Made by a program: the position numbers and the translations under genes. Positions 16,554-26,723 of a DNA stretch of 64,000 bases are shown here, piece by piece. The DNA comes from Weissella viridescens (GTDB lineage Bacteria > Bacillota > Bacilli > Lactobacillales > Lactobacillaceae). Each line of letters starts with the position of its first letter. Within the stretch, counting starts at the first letter, position 1. The notes under the pieces were generated by a model. That model was not told where the DNA came from. It saw nothing but the letters and a program-made list of their open reading frames with translations, and did not search any database. The stretch spans positions 21,108-85,107 of the forward strand of contig NZ_JQBM01000004.1 of the NCBI RefSeq assembly GCF_001437355.1, in the 5' to 3' direction.

Positions 16554-17516
16554 ACAAAACGTAATCACCGCACGTGGATTATTCGGAGCCGTCCACGCCG
16601 TTGCAATGTCACTAAGTTCAAAAGCTTGTGTTGGCACCTGCCAACCATACCGACCCGCTAACTGATAGGTTTGCTCCACGGCTGTCTGCAAATCAACCGT
16701 ATCAACTGCTTGCAAACCTGAACCCATGATACTCAACTTTGAAGATCGTAATAAGCTTGCTGGTAAATTCAGCGTTGCCCCGGCCATAGCCCCCACTTCA
16801 ACATACCGTACCGGATGACTTCCTGCGGTTGTTTGCGCTAATGCTGTGAGTAGCACCTCAGCACTTGGCCCATAGAGATAGTCTAAGACGACATCAACTT
16901 CACCAGCAACCGTGGCCAAACTAGCGCCGTAGGCCGCCCGACTATCTGCATCTGTTAAATCTAATTGATTCGACGCAATTGTGATATCTGCACCAGTTGC
17001 ATTTAATGCCTCAGCACGACGCCCCGTTGCTATGACTTTCTTGGCGCCAAGTGCATAAGCCATCTTAACTGCTAATTGACCAGCCACACCGGTTGCACCA
17101 TTAATTAACACCGTTTCGCCCGCTTGTAGTTGTGCCCGGTACGTTAGCGCGGCGTATGAACTCATCCCTGGGTTGGGTAACGCAGCAGCATTAACCGGAT
17201 CTAAGCTAGCCGGAATTTCCATCACATGCGCAATGGGCACAATCACTTCTTCGGCTAAGGCCCCACCTAGTGGATGGTCAAAATAGACATATGTCCCATC
17301 ATCCAAGGTTCCCACACCATCGAGACCAACGGTTTTAGGATAAACATCATCAGCTGAATAATGGGCACCCATTGCAACGCGCTTTGCTAAATTAGATAAA
17401 GCAGAAGCTGCTACGTGTACCCGTACTTGATCAGCAGCAACTTCAGTTGGTGCTGGTATTTCTGTCACCGTTGGTTTTGCACCAGCAGCTTGAATTTGAA
17501 TCGCTCGCATATTCAT
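16527..17516 (-). CDS. zinc-independent MDR oxidoreductase (quinone reductase-like)
   Basis: This 329-residue member of the medium-chain dehydrogenase/reductase superfamily resembles NADPH:quinone oxidoreductases. It has a GroES-like N-terminal domain and a Rossmann fold with NGATGVAGQLAVKMA near residue 140, followed by the NADPH-type ATGRR. Zinc-binding Cys clusters are absent. The substrate cannot be told. The product begins MNMRAIQIQ, and the second Met is an alternative start. The end overlaps the DUF454 gene by 27 bases, tail to tail, and the final FCLFRINRFF is encoded in that overlap. Confidence 0.8.
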   Translation of the reverse strand: MNMRAIQIQAAGAKPTVTEIPAPTEVAADQVRVHVAASALSNLAKRVAMGAHYSADDVYPKTVGLDGVGTLDDGTYVYFDHPLGGALAEEVIVPIAHVMEIPASLDPVNAAALPNPGMSSYAALTYRAQLQAGETVLINGATGVAGQLAVKMAYALGAKKVIATGRRAEALNATGADITIASNQLDLTDADSRAAYGASLATVAGEVDVVLDYLYGPSAEVLLTALAQTTAGSHPVRYVEVGAMAGATLNLPASLLRSSKLSIMGSGLQAVDTVDLQTAVEQTYQLAGRYGWQVPTQAFELSDIATAWTAPNNPRAVITFCLFRINRFF

Positions 17517-17600
17517 GTACCTGCTTTCATTGTTTAATTCTCTTAATGCCCCTAATCTAACATATTTCTATCTTCGTGACAGCCTTTTTAGAATCAAACT

Positions 17601-17632
17601 AAAAACGCAATCCTTCAACGAAAGGATTGCGT
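17601..17632 (-). terminator. terminator of the MFS/ArAE transcript
   Basis: ACGCAATCCTT and AAGGATTGCGT form a perfect 11-bp stem with a six-base loop, followed by TTTTTAG on the minus strand. Confidence 0.85.
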
Positions 17633-17636
17633 CATA

Positions 17637-18203
17637 TTAATAGTGTGATTTGTGTTCAACTTCTTCAATGATATGTTCATGAAGTTGTTGGACATCTTTT
17701 TTTAGTGGTTCATCAAATTTGATTGGATGCACGCCAATATTCATAATAATAGCAACCGCTGTTCCAATAAACGTATCGATGACACGGGCAATGGCGTACC
17801 AGTAATCTCCATCACTCGGAATTGTAAAACTAATCATCAAAAAGGCAGCTGAGGCGCCAATGATACCGCGATTATTATTAATACCATCATTCACCACGAT
17901 GACCATCATCATTAAGAGTGGCAAAATAATCACTTGTACCCAATCGGCATGGTGAAATTGCATTAACGCCAATGAGTAAATCATGGCAAACGTTCCACCA
18001 ATGGCATTCGCCAATACTCGCGACTCACCAAATTGAATCGTCGTCTCAAAGTCATTCCGGAGTGAAAAAACCGCCGATAAACATGCAATCATCGGATTAC
18101 CACGGTGTAACACCAAAAAAATAATAACTAAGACCATTACTGAAATACCGGTTTTAACGGTTCTTAAGCCAACTCTAAATTTTAAATGGTGCATCTGCAT
18201 CAC
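17637..18203 (-). CDS. aromatic acid exporter (ArAE) family membrane protein
   Basis: This 188-residue protein has about five hydrophobic segments and the FUSC/ArAE-type segment FSLRNDFETTIQFGESR near residues 46-62, then NAIGGT. The family (PF06081-like) is annotated as aromatic acid exporters, mostly without direct proof. It lacks the soluble C-terminal domain of longer relatives. The gene starts two bases after the MFS transporter stop, so the two are probably translated together. It ends in a clear terminator. Confidence 0.72.
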   Translation of the reverse strand: MMQMHHLKFRVGLRTVKTGISVMVLVIIFLVLHRGNPMIACLSAVFSLRNDFETTIQFGESRVLANAIGGTFAMIYSLALMQFHHADWVQVIILPLLMMMVIVVNDGINNNRGIIGASAAFLMISFTIPSDGDYWYAIARVIDTFIGTAVAIIMNIGVHPIKFDEPLKKDVQQLHEHIIEEVEHKSHY

Positions 18204-18205
18204 TG

Positions 18206-19402
18206 CTAATCTCCTTCAGTAAATTGTTGTGTATGTCGATAGCCTTTCAACATCAAAAGCGCTAATACCGCAAAAGTGATAAAGACTAATAAGGCACCAC
18301 CATTAAACAAGGCCGAATAGCCATCACGCTCAATGACCAATCCCCCGACTAACGGTCCAATTGCACGGCCTACCGATGGTGCCGCAGCCACTAGACCTTG
18401 ATAGCGTCCCTTTAATGCTGCTGGCGTCAGCTCGTTTACTAATGCCGGGATCATTGGGAAGGCCGTTACCTCACCAAAAGTTGTAATCACCATCGCAATC
18501 GCAAATCCAGTAAAGTCATGGGCGAACGGCAAAATCAAAAAGGCTAAGCCGAACATGAAAATGCCCCCGAAAATTTGAATCCACATCGCTTTAGGGCTTG
18601 TTACCAAATGGAAAGCATTTAATCCAACCTGAATAATCGCAATCAAAAGTCCATTAATCGTCCACAGCAATGAATACTGCCAAAGTGGTAAATGCAAATC
18701 AGTTGTCATGTATACGGAGAGATTCCCTTGCCATTGCGCATACGCAATCCAAAGTACAATCAAGCCAATAATGACGCCATAGACCAATTTTAAATTCCAG
18801 CGTGGTAACTTTGGCATAGCGCTTTGCTGATGTGCATCATCCACCGTAATGTCAATTTTAAAGGCATGCCGGACAATTCCTAATAGGACAAAATACAAAC
18901 CTAACGATAGAATAAAGAGCCAGACGATGCCGAAAGGATAAATAAGACCCAATAAGGCTGTTGCAAAAACCATACCAAAATTATTCGTAAAGTACAACAT
19001 ATTAAAAACGAACCGACCGTCGTGATTTTTAACCAACGTGCCGTAAGCGTTGATAACGGCCATTATCCACCCATTTAGTAATGCTGCAACAATTAAATTC
19101 ACCGCATAAAATGGCCAACCATGGAAGAAAACCAGTAGAAATTGAATACATATCATCCCTAAAGTGCCTATTAGAATCAGCTTATATGGCGCGAAACGGT
19201 CAAATAGACGTCCACTGATAATTGAGCCAAACGCTTGACCAGATGCAACCAGCAGCATCACCCAACCAACCACCACTAAGGACTGGTGCAATGGCCCATT
19301 TAAATACACTGTGGTGACTGGCCAAATAAACCCAAATGCGAAATTATTAATTAATGACGCAAGCAGTAACCACTTGAGCGTCATCCCCGTTTTTTGTTGC
19401 AT
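18206..19402 (-). CDS. MFS transporter, drug/sugar-efflux type
   Basis: This is a 398-residue, twelve-segment major facilitator. The loop 2-3 motif appears as SGRLFDRFAPYK, and the second half has NELTPAALKGRYQG with PLVGG, as in DHA1 multidrug exporters (YttB/YfkF type). Substrate is unknown. The start at 19402 (MQQKTGM) is chosen because GGGGAAAG lies just before it; a longer frame reaches 19456 but runs through the preceding hairpin. It lies after dnaB and before the ArAE gene. Confidence 0.82.
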   Translation of the reverse strand: MQQKTGMTLKWLLLASLINNFAFGFIWPVTTVYLNGPLHQSLVVVGWVMLLVASGQAFGSIISGRLFDRFAPYKLILIGTLGMICIQFLLVFFHGWPFYAVNLIVAALLNGWIMAVINAYGTLVKNHDGRFVFNMLYFTNNFGMVFATALLGLIYPFGIVWLFILSLGLYFVLLGIVRHAFKIDITVDDAHQQSAMPKLPRWNLKLVYGVIIGLIVLWIAYAQWQGNLSVYMTTDLHLPLWQYSLLWTINGLLIAIIQVGLNAFHLVTSPKAMWIQIFGGIFMFGLAFLILPFAHDFTGFAIAMVITTFGEVTAFPMIPALVNELTPAALKGRYQGLVAAAPSVGRAIGPLVGGLVIERDGYSALFNGGALLVFITFAVLALLMLKGYRHTQQFTEGD

Positions 19403-19420
19403 ATCTTTCCCCCTTACAAC

Positions 19421-19454
19421 GAAAGAATCAGCCAACCGGATGATTGACTGATTC
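19421..19454 (-). terminator. terminator-like hairpin after dnaB
   Basis: GAATCAGTCAA pairs with TTGGCTGATTC on the minus strand (one G-U pair) around an eight-base loop, then TTTCGTTGT. The T run is short, so some readthrough into the MFS gene is likely. Confidence 0.55.
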
Positions 19455-19460
19455 ATCTAT

Positions 19461-20870
19461 TTATCCAAAGCCATTTCCATCATCACGATACTCAATATTT
19501 GAGAACTTATTATATGATTTCACAAATAATAGATGCGCCGTTCCTCGAGCTCCAGAACGGTTCTTTTCAATAATGACTTCAATTTCACCCACGTCTTGTT
19601 CCTCTTCTTCACGTGGATCTTGTGGACTATCGTCATCTTCATTGTCGCGATAATAATCATCACGATACAAAAAGGCAACGATGTCCGCGTCCTGCTCGAT
19701 TGATCCAGATTCACGAATATCCGATAGCATTGGCCGCTTATCTTGACGCTGTTCCACACTACGTGACAACTGCGACAGCGCAATAACTGGCGTATCTAGC
19801 TCCATCGCCATTTTCTTAATCGAACGCGAAATAGCTGACACTTCTTGCTGACGACCTTCCGAACCACTGCCTTCAATTAGTTGTAGGTAATCGATAATCA
19901 CAAGGCCAATTTGCCCTTCCTTCTTTTGCAAACGACGGAGCTTTGACCGAATTTCATTTACCTTAATCCCTGGCGTATCATCAATAAAGATTTTCGTCTT
20001 TGATAATGATCCCATTGCTACGGCTAAACTATTCCATTCCTCTGGATCCAATGTTCCGGTCCGCATGTGTTGTGAATTAATGTTTCCTTCAGCAGCTAAC
20101 ATTCGATTAACCAAAGCCGTGTCCGGCATTTCCAAAGAAAAAATAACAACTGGCAAACTAGGGTCAGCCACAGCCACGCGTTGCGCGATGTTCAAAACAA
20201 AAGCAGTTTTACCAACGGCCGGCCGCGCTGCCACGATAATCATTTCACCGCCATGAAAGCCGGTCGTTAAATTATCAAGCGCTGGATATCCCGTAGCTAA
20301 ACCGGTCACTTGATCATCAGTGCCTGAATTGGCCTCAATTTGTTCGAATGAACGATTAACCACCTCAGCGATATCTTTAAAGTCGGTCGTTTTTTCACCG
20401 GCATTAATCGTATCCAACTTGGCGCTAACATCAGCAACCAATTCTTCAACATTTTCAGCACCGGTATATGACCCTTGCGTTCCCTCTTGCAGCGTATCAA
20501 TCAATTCACGACGTAATGACTTATCTTTAACAATGCGTGCGTAGTACATCGCATTTCCCGCCACTGGGACACTAGCCGCTAATTCAGTTAGATACGCCAT
20601 GCCTCCGACGTTTTCAACTTGATTTTCTTTCTCAAGTTCGTCCGTAATCGTCAATACGTCAATCGCGCGTTGTTCATTATCCAAGCTTAACATCGCTTGG
20701 AAAATCAACTGATGTGCGGTTCTAAAGAAATCACCTGGCGTTAAAATTGAAGAGACTTGCGCTAACAAGTCAGTCGGATCGGTTGAAAGTAAAATTGACC
20801 CCAATACCGCTTGTTCCGCTTTAATATCTTGTGGTGCACTTAAAGCAACATTTTGATTATTTTCTGGCAT
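19461..20870 (-). CDS. dnaB: replicative DNA helicase DnaB
   Basis: This hexameric helicase unwinds DNA at the replication fork (named dnaC in B. subtilis). The 469-residue product has the N-terminal collar domain (about 15-115), then the RecA-like domain with Walker A ARPAVGKTAF at 215-224, Walker B VIIDYLQLI and the LSQLSRSVEQR segment. The acidic insert REEEEQDVGE near the end is typical of the family's variable loop. It closes the gdpP-rplI-dnaB cluster, a common Firmicutes order. Confidence 0.96.
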   Translation of the reverse strand: MPENNQNVALSAPQDIKAEQAVLGSILLSTDPTDLLAQVSSILTPGDFFRTAHQLIFQAMLSLDNEQRAIDVLTITDELEKENQVENVGGMAYLTELAASVPVAGNAMYYARIVKDKSLRRELIDTLQEGTQGSYTGAENVEELVADVSAKLDTINAGEKTTDFKDIAEVVNRSFEQIEANSGTDDQVTGLATGYPALDNLTTGFHGGEMIIVAARPAVGKTAFVLNIAQRVAVADPSLPVVIFSLEMPDTALVNRMLAAEGNINSQHMRTGTLDPEEWNSLAVAMGSLSKTKIFIDDTPGIKVNEIRSKLRRLQKKEGQIGLVIIDYLQLIEGSGSEGRQQEVSAISRSIKKMAMELDTPVIALSQLSRSVEQRQDKRPMLSDIRESGSIEQDADIVAFLYRDDYYRDNEDDDSPQDPREEEEQDVGEIEVIIEKNRSGARGTAHLLFVKSYNKFSNIEYRDDGNGFG

Positions 20871-20930
20871 GTGCCCACCTCATCTATAATTTGTTTTGTC
20901 TTCATTATTTTAACAGATTCATACAAAATA

Positions 20931-20960
20931 AAAAGCAACGTTATCACTAACGTTGCTTTT
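20931..20960 (-). terminator. terminator between rplI and dnaB
   Basis: AAAAGCAACGTTA and TAACGTTGCTTTT form a 13-bp stem with a four-base loop (TCAC). It ends the gdpP-rplI transcript; dnaB then needs readthrough or its own promoter in the 60-base gap. Confidence 0.85.
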
Positions 20961-20971
20961 ATAAAAACACT

Positions 20972-21424
20972 TTATTGTTCAACCACGTGTACACGCACAG
21001 TTGCTTCAACTTGCTTGTGTAATTTGATTTTGATATTTGAAAAGCCAAGTGCACGGATTGGTTCTTTCATATCCATCTTGTGCTTATCAAGTTTAATCCC
21101 CAGTTGCTTGTCTGCTGCTTCAACAACTTGCTTAGATGAAACTGCGCCGAACAAACGTCCGTCGCTTCCCGCCTTAGCTTTCACTTCGACGACAGAATCA
21201 TCAGCTTCAAGCTTTGCCTTCAACGCTTCTGCAGCTGCTTTTTCTTCAGCAGCATCACGTTCTTCAGCCTTTTTCTTGGCATTGTTAACTGACACATTCT
21301 TCTTAGTTGCTGGTTCAGCTTTCTTATTCTTGATTAAGAAGTTATTAGCGTATCCATCAGGGACATCTTTAATGTCACCCTTCTTACCACGACCTTTAAC
21401 GTCTTCTAAAAAGATTACTTTCAT
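20972..21424 (-). CDS. rplI: 50S ribosomal protein L9
   Basis: L9 binds 23S rRNA near the L1 stalk and helps keep the reading frame. The 150-residue product has the N-terminal rRNA-binding domain ([21 protein letters not shown], then GYANNFLI), a long lysine/glutamate helix near 45-75, and the C-terminal domain with SVSSKQ-like [11 protein letters not shown]. It starts 15 bases after the gdpP stop with GGAG upstream. Confidence 0.97.
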   Translation of the reverse strand: MKVIFLEDVKGRGKKGDIKDVPDGYANNFLIKNKKAEPATKKNVSVNNAKKKAEERDAAEEKAAAEALKAKLEADDSVVEVKAKAGSDGRLFGAVSSKQVVEAADKQLGIKLDKHKMDMKEPIRALGFSNIKIKLHKQVEATVRVHVVEQ

Positions 21425-21439
21425 GAGTTTATCTCCTTT

Positions 21440-23494
21440 TTATTCTTCATTTTCAGCTAATTCGGTCAACGTCTGTTTGAGCATTTCCGCAGCGTCTTGG
21501 GTGGTTGTATCATGTAACTGCGTTGCCGCATTACTTAGATGGCCACCACCACCCAATTGTTCCATCACAATCTGGACATTTTCCGTTCCATCGGAACGGG
21601 CTGAAATAGCAATTGTTTCATCATCACGTTGGGTAATGACAAACGAACGTTTAACGCCAATTAATTGTAACAAACTATCCGCTGCTTGCGCAGCAACGAC
21701 AGAATCGTATTGAATATTGTCATCTGCCACGACGACCGCGACATCATCATACACTTGGACTTGTTCAATCAAACGTGAACGATCACGATATGAATCAACT
21801 GATTCTTTCATAAAGTCTTGAATCAAGGTCCCATCGGCACCAACTGAGCGCAAATAGCTCGCGGCATCAAATGTACGTGTCCCTGTACGTAAGGTAAATG
21901 ACTTAGTATCAATTTGAATTCCTGCCAACATGGCTGAGGCTTCCACACGGGTTAACCCTCGGCCTTGTTTGTTGGGCTGGTATTCAAAGAGTTCTGAAAC
22001 CAGTTCAGAACTTGATGAGGCGTAAGACTCGACATAAACCAATTGTGGTTCTGCTGGGAACTCCTCACCACGACGATGATGGTCAATAATAACAACATGA
22101 TCACTCAAACGGTCATAGACATCACGCGATTCCGTGATAGATGGCTTTGAGTGGTCCACCATAATTAACAAGCTATGTTCAGTCGCCTGATTCAAGACAT
22201 CGCTTGGTTCAATCAGCGCATTTTCGTTACGTGGCTCTTCAGCTAAATCTGCCAACAAGCGTTCGATATCTGAATGCGCCGTTTGACTACGATCATAGAC
22301 GACCCAAGATGGTTTGTCATGCATTTGTGCAATTCGACGCACCCCTAAAGCTGCCCCAAATGAATCCATGTCTGGATTAGCATGTCCCATGATAAAGACT
22401 TGATCCGCTTGCATAATCAAATCACTTAGAGCTTGTGAAATAACACGTGCTCGGACTCGTGTTCGCTTCACCATCGGATTTGTATTTCCGCCATAGAAGC
22501 GTGCTTCGCCATCTTCGGCACGAACCACAACTTGATCACCACCTCGACCTAACGCTAAATCAAGGTTAGATTGTGCATTTTCAGCCAAACGATTAATCGA
22601 AGCCTCATGGTACGCAATTCCAATACTTAACGTCAACGGCATATTTTGTGCTGACGTTGCCTCGCGGACATCATCTAAAATACTAAAGCGATCAGCCTCA
22701 GCCTGCTCTAAGCCAGCATCGTAACCAATTAACATAAATCGGTCCACAGCAATGCGGCGCGTATAAACTTCATGCGCATCCATCCAATTCGTTAATGAAC
22801 GCGTTAAGAAGGTACGTAAAGCTGAGGCATTTGCATCACTCATACTTTCAGTAATTTCATCATAATTATCCACTGATACTAACCCAATAAATAACCGATG
22901 GTCTTCATAGGTTTGCTTGATAGTCGCATTCTCAGTGACATCATAAAAATAGATGACTTGAATGTCAGTTTGCACCGAAACTTCAAATATCCGACCCAAC
23001 CATTCTAACCGCGTCCGTTTTGGACTATCAGCTTGGTCATCTTCATCAGTATGATTTTCGGAATCCGCTTGAGATGCTTGTTCAACAATATTTTCAAGTG
23101 CTTCAGAAAGATCTGATAATTGGCTTCCGATAATAATCTCTGAACCCAATAAATCTTGCAAATAAGGGTTAACCCAATTTACGGTATGCGTCTCATTGTA
23201 AAGGAGCAACCCAACTGGCATCTGGAGAGCCGATTCTTCACCACTACGCTTAATGCGGTATGACAAATTTGTCAAATATTGTGCGGTATCATCACTGATG
23301 TCACGCAATGTTCGGAAAATAATCGTTAAAGCAATTAAGACCAAAATTAACCAAACAACACCAATCAACCAATTGACATTGAAAGCTAGAATTAGACCCA
23401 AGAGCGCAATCAGCGAGACAAGAATGACAATCCAACCAATCGAACGATTCTGAAATAACCGTGGAATTTTAATTTTGTTTTGCCATTGTTTCAC
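21440..23494 (-). CDS. gdpP: cyclic-di-AMP phosphodiesterase GdpP
   Basis: GdpP degrades c-di-AMP, a messenger for osmolyte transport and wall stress. The 684-residue product has two N-terminal membrane segments (about 17-60), a PAS-like domain, a degenerate GGDEF domain (about 175-310, lacking GGDEF itself), a DHH domain with GHANPDMDSFG, MVDHSK and IIDHHRR, and a DHHA1 domain with GGGGHLSNAA. All metal-binding motifs are present, so activity is expected. It leads the gdpP-rplI-dnaB group. Confidence 0.95.
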   Translation of the reverse strand: MKQWQNKIKIPRLFQNRSIGWIVILVSLIALLGLILAFNVNWLIGVVWLILVLIALTIIFRTLRDISDDTAQYLTNLSYRIKRSGEESALQMPVGLLLYNETHTVNWVNPYLQDLLGSEIIIGSQLSDLSEALENIVEQASQADSENHTDEDDQADSPKRTRLEWLGRIFEVSVQTDIQVIYFYDVTENATIKQTYEDHRLFIGLVSVDNYDEITESMSDANASALRTFLTRSLTNWMDAHEVYTRRIAVDRFMLIGYDAGLEQAEADRFSILDDVREATSAQNMPLTLSIGIAYHEASINRLAENAQSNLDLALGRGGDQVVVRAEDGEARFYGGNTNPMVKRTRVRARVISQALSDLIMQADQVFIMGHANPDMDSFGAALGVRRIAQMHDKPSWVVYDRSQTAHSDIERLLADLAEEPRNENALIEPSDVLNQATEHSLLIMVDHSKPSITESRDVYDRLSDHVVIIDHHRRGEEFPAEPQLVYVESYASSSSELVSELFEYQPNKQGRGLTRVEASAMLAGIQIDTKSFTLRTGTRTFDAASYLRSVGADGTLIQDFMKESVDSYRDRSRLIEQVQVYDDVAVVVADDNIQYDSVVAAQAADSLLQLIGVKRSFVITQRDDETIAISARSDGTENVQIVMEQLGGGGHLSNAATQLHDTTTQDAAEMLKQTLTELAENEE

Positions 23495-23582
23495 GAAATA
23501 ATTCTCCTACTCTTTTTTTGTATTGTCTTCCATTATACCATGAATTACTTTAAAACATCACACTCCACCAACGTTGCCATAT

Positions 23583-23614
23583 AAAAAAGACAGAAATAAA
23601 TTTCTGTCTTTTTT
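23583..23614 (-). terminator. terminator of the opp operon
   Basis: AAAAAAGACAGAAA and TTTCTGTCTTTTTT form a 14-bp stem with a four-base loop six bases after the oppF stop. It has T runs on both strands. Confidence 0.88.
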
Positions 23615-23620
23615 AAGGTT

Positions 23621-24571
23621 TTAAATGAGTCCAAATTCACGAGCACGCTCTTGATACATTGGAATCTCATCTTGTGTTGCCCAAACATAATGTTCTGGGG
23701 CGATTTCAATCATTGTTCGATCTTGTCCGTCCATTTCACGAGTTGGGTCATAAACAATTGGTTTACGATTAAGCTCTACCTCTGGATCAGGCTCAGGAAT
23801 TGAACTCAACAATGAACGCGTGTAATCGTGCAAAGGATGATCATACACTTCATCAGCTGGTCCGATTTCAACCATCTTACCCCAGTGCAGCACACCAATA
23901 CGGTCAGAAATATACTTAACCATTGAAAGGTCGTGCGCAATGAAAAGATACGTCAAATTGCGTTCCTTTTGCAATTTTTGCAATAGGTTAACGACTTGCG
24001 CTTGAATTGAAACGTCCAGCGCTGAAATCGGTTCGTCAGCAACAATGAAGCGTGGTGACATCGCCAAAGCACGGGCAATTCCGATACGCTGACGTTGTCC
24101 ACCCGAGAATTCATGGGGATAACGATTAGCATGTTCTTTCTTAAGCCCAACCGTTTCTAGCATGTCATCAACAACTTTTGTTCGTTCATCAGCGCTGCTA
24201 ACGAGACCATTCGCATCAAGTCCTTCAGCAATAATATCCTTGACCTTCATTCGCATATCTAATGATGCTTGTGGGTCTTGGAAAATCATTTGAACTTCTT
24301 GGTGGAACTGTTTTAAATCAGCCTTCTTTTTAATCTTGGTCACATCGGTACCATCATAGCGAACCTCACCAGCAGTTGGCGCATTCAACTTCATGATTGT
24401 ACGTCCAATGGTGGTTTTTCCAGAACCAGACTCACCAACTAAACCAAAAGTTTCACCTTCATAAATGTCAAATGAGGCATTTTGAACCGCTAAAGTTTGG
24501 TTTTTACGTCCCTTGTTAAAGGTAATGTCTAGGTTCTTAATTTCAACCAGTTTCTTACGATCTTCTACCAT
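23621..24571 (-). CDS. oppF: oligopeptide ABC transporter ATPase OppF
   Basis: This is one of two ATPases driving oligopeptide import. The 316-residue product has Walker [10 protein letters not shown], signature [15 protein letters not shown], Walker [13 protein letters not shown] and the C-terminal oligopeptide/dipeptide extension ([13 protein letters not shown]). The start at 24571 is set by TAGGAG; an ATG three bases upstream is an alternative, and a longer frame reaches 24607 inside oppD. It is last in oppABCDF, ten bases after the oppD stop. Confidence 0.93.
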   Translation of the reverse strand: MVEDRKKLVEIKNLDITFNKGRKNQTLAVQNASFDIYEGETFGLVGESGSGKTTIGRTIMKLNAPTAGEVRYDGTDVTKIKKKADLKQFHQEVQMIFQDPQASLDMRMKVKDIIAEGLDANGLVSSADERTKVVDDMLETVGLKKEHANRYPHEFSGGQRQRIGIARALAMSPRFIVADEPISALDVSIQAQVVNLLQKLQKERNLTYLFIAHDLSMVKYISDRIGVLHWGKMVEIGPADEVYDHPLHDYTRSLLSSIPEPDPEVELNRKPIVYDPTREMDGQDRTMIEIAPEHYVWATQDEIPMYQERAREFGLI

Positions 24572-24581
24572 CATCAAACTC

Positions 24582-25673
24582 CTATCTAGACAAAATTGCG
24601 GATGCATCTACTGGCTTAGCCTGTTTTTTATCCGCTTCAGGATGAGCTTGCTTGTACTTGGCCCAACGTTGTTGCACTGTCAAAGGTGGTACAACTTCAG
24701 GTGCATGTTCATCCAATAACCATGTCGCTGCAAAATGGGTTGGTGACAATTGGAAATAAGGTGGTTGCTTTTTTTCGTCAATTGCCAAGGCATACTTATT
24801 ACGTGGTGCAAAAGCATCCCCAACTGGTGGGTTCAACAAATCAGGCGGTGTTCCTGGAATAGCTTCCAAGCTTCCCTTGTTGGTTTGTGTTGTTGGCATT
24901 GAGTTCAACAATCCCCATGTATATGGATGTTGTGGGAAACCATAAATTTCATCAATTGTTCCGACTTCGACAATTTGTCCAGCATACATAACTGCCACAC
25001 GGTCTGCCATTCCAGCCACCACACCTAAATCATGGGTAATAAAGATAATTGAAGTCCCTAACTCACGTTGGATTTTTTTCATCAAGTCCAAAATTTGGGC
25101 TTGAATCGTCACATCCAAAGCGGTGGTTGGTTCATCAGCAATCAAAACCTCAGGGTTATCAATCAACGCAATCGCAATGACGATACGTTGACGCATTCCA
25201 CCTGAAAATTGGTGTGGGTAATCATTAATATGAGCTTTTGCATTTGGAATACCAACTAGATTCATCATGTCTAGCGCTTTATCCCAAGCTTCTTTTTTAC
25301 CCATACCTTGGTGCTTAATCAGTGGTTCTGCAATTTGTTGTCCAATTTTCATCGTTGGATCTAATGAAGTCATTGGATCTTGGAAAATCATCGCAATTTC
25401 AGAACCACGAATTGAGCGGAATTCATTTTCAGGTAAGTCAATGAGTTCCTTACCCTTAAATTGAATTGAGCCTCGTTCAATTTCCGCATTTTTAGCCAAC
25501 AAGCCCATAATGGTACGCGTTGTCACTGACTTTCCGGATCCAGATTCACCAACTAAGGCTAATGTTTCGCCTTTTTCTAGATTAAAGTAGATATCACGAA
25601 TCGCTTGCACGGCTCCGTTGTCAGTGTGGAAATTGATTTTTAAATCATTTACTTCAAGGATGTTTTCTGTCAT
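24582..25673 (-). CDS. oppD: oligopeptide ABC transporter ATPase OppD
   Basis: This second ATPase of the Opp importer has 363 residues. Walker A is GESGSGKSVTTR, the signature FSGGMRQRIVIAIAL and Walker B VLIADEPTTALD. The C-terminal extension contains IPGTPPDLLNPPVG, typical of OppD. Beyond that it has about 35 extra lysine/alanine-rich residues ending DASAILSR. It starts 14 bases after oppC. Confidence 0.94.
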   Translation of the reverse strand: MTENILEVNDLKINFHTDNGAVQAIRDIYFNLEKGETLALVGESGSGKSVTTRTIMGLLAKNAEIERGSIQFKGKELIDLPENEFRSIRGSEIAMIFQDPMTSLDPTMKIGQQIAEPLIKHQGMGKKEAWDKALDMMNLVGIPNAKAHINDYPHQFSGGMRQRIVIAIALIDNPEVLIADEPTTALDVTIQAQILDLMKKIQRELGTSIIFITHDLGVVAGMADRVAVMYAGQIVEVGTIDEIYGFPQHPYTWGLLNSMPTTQTNKGSLEAIPGTPPDLLNPPVGDAFAPRNKYALAIDEKKQPPYFQLSPTHFAATWLLDEHAPEVVPPLTVQQRWAKYKQAHPEADKKQAKPVDASAILSR

Positions 25674-25687
25674 TTCCCCTCTACTCC

Positions 25688-26710
25688 TTAATCACGTGTT
25701 CGTGGATCAAAGGCATCACGCAATCCATCCGCCAACAAGTTAAAGGCAATCATCAAAACTGACATCACGATTGCTGGGAATACTAGTTGATATGGATAGA
25801 ATTGGAAGGCCGTTTGTCCATCATTCAGTAACGTTCCAAGTGACGCCATTGGCACGGGGATTCCGATTCCAATAAATGAAAGCAAGGCTTCAAAGAAGAT
25901 TGCCGATGGAATCGTGAACATCAACTGCACAATAATGGTTGATGAAACGTTAGGTACTAAGTGGCGGAGCCCAGTTTTAATTGGAGAGGTTCCCAATGTG
26001 CGGGCAGCGGAAATAAAGTCTTGTTCTTTCAAAGACAAGACATCCGCTCGCACAAGTCGGGCCATCGACGTCCATGATGTTAATGAAATACCCAAGGCAA
26101 TTGAGAATAGCCCCGGCTTCATAATCAAAATCAACAAAACAAAGACAACCAAATTTGGCACTGATGACACAATTTCAACAATTCGTTGCATCACCATGTC
26201 GACGCGGCCACCCTTCCAACCAGAAATCAAACCATATGAAACACCAAAGACTAAGTCAATTAGTGCCGCAATCAAGGCAACTTCTAGTGAGATACGTGTT
26301 CCATAAAGGACTCGCTTGAAAATATCACGTCCGAATTGATCCGTTCCAAAGATATGGGTTTCACCCTTCTTCACATTGGCGCGTTCGTACGCATTAAACT
26401 TTTCACCATCAATTTTTTGTTCTCCACGGAAACCAGGAATATTACCTGGAATACGTGGTGGCAAGTTTTGTTGCATCACATTTTGCTTAGATGTCGTCGT
26501 TGTATTGGCATACGGTACAGAAAGGAAAGCTCCTAGGAAAATCGCAATGATAATCCATAATGACACAAATGCTCCCTTATTCTTTTTCAAACGACGCCAT
26601 GCATCCTGGGCAAAGCTCAATGATGGCTTTTCAATTGTTTCATCATTACGTTTACGGTCATTAGGCAGCAACTCGAAATCAGCTGCTGACACTTGATTTA
26701 ATTCAGCCAT
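25688..26710 (-). CDS. oppC: oligopeptide ABC transporter permease OppC
   Basis: This 340-residue membrane subunit has a cytoplasmic N-terminal tail of about 45 residues, one membrane segment, a periplasm-facing loop with HIFGTDQFGRD, and five more segments. The permease motif SAARTLGTSPIKTGLRHLVPN lies near residue 225. GGGAGG precedes the ATG. It lies 13 bases after oppB. Confidence 0.93.
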   Translation of the reverse strand: MAELNQVSAADFELLPNDRKRNDETIEKPSLSFAQDAWRRLKKNKGAFVSLWIIIAIFLGAFLSVPYANTTTTSKQNVMQQNLPPRIPGNIPGFRGEQKIDGEKFNAYERANVKKGETHIFGTDQFGRDIFKRVLYGTRISLEVALIAALIDLVFGVSYGLISGWKGGRVDMVMQRIVEIVSSVPNLVVFVLLILIMKPGLFSIALGISLTSWTSMARLVRADVLSLKEQDFISAARTLGTSPIKTGLRHLVPNVSSTIIVQLMFTIPSAIFFEALLSFIGIGIPVPMASLGTLLNDGQTAFQFYPYQLVFPAIVMSVLMIAFNLLADGLRDAFDPRTRD

Positions 26711-26723
26711 TTTTCGTTCCTCC

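Noticed and set aside
20853-21713. 286-codon open frame on the plus strand opposite rplI and gdpP
   Set aside because: It is antisense to two well-supported genes, has no ribosome site, and its Ser-rich content follows from reverse reading of their codons.
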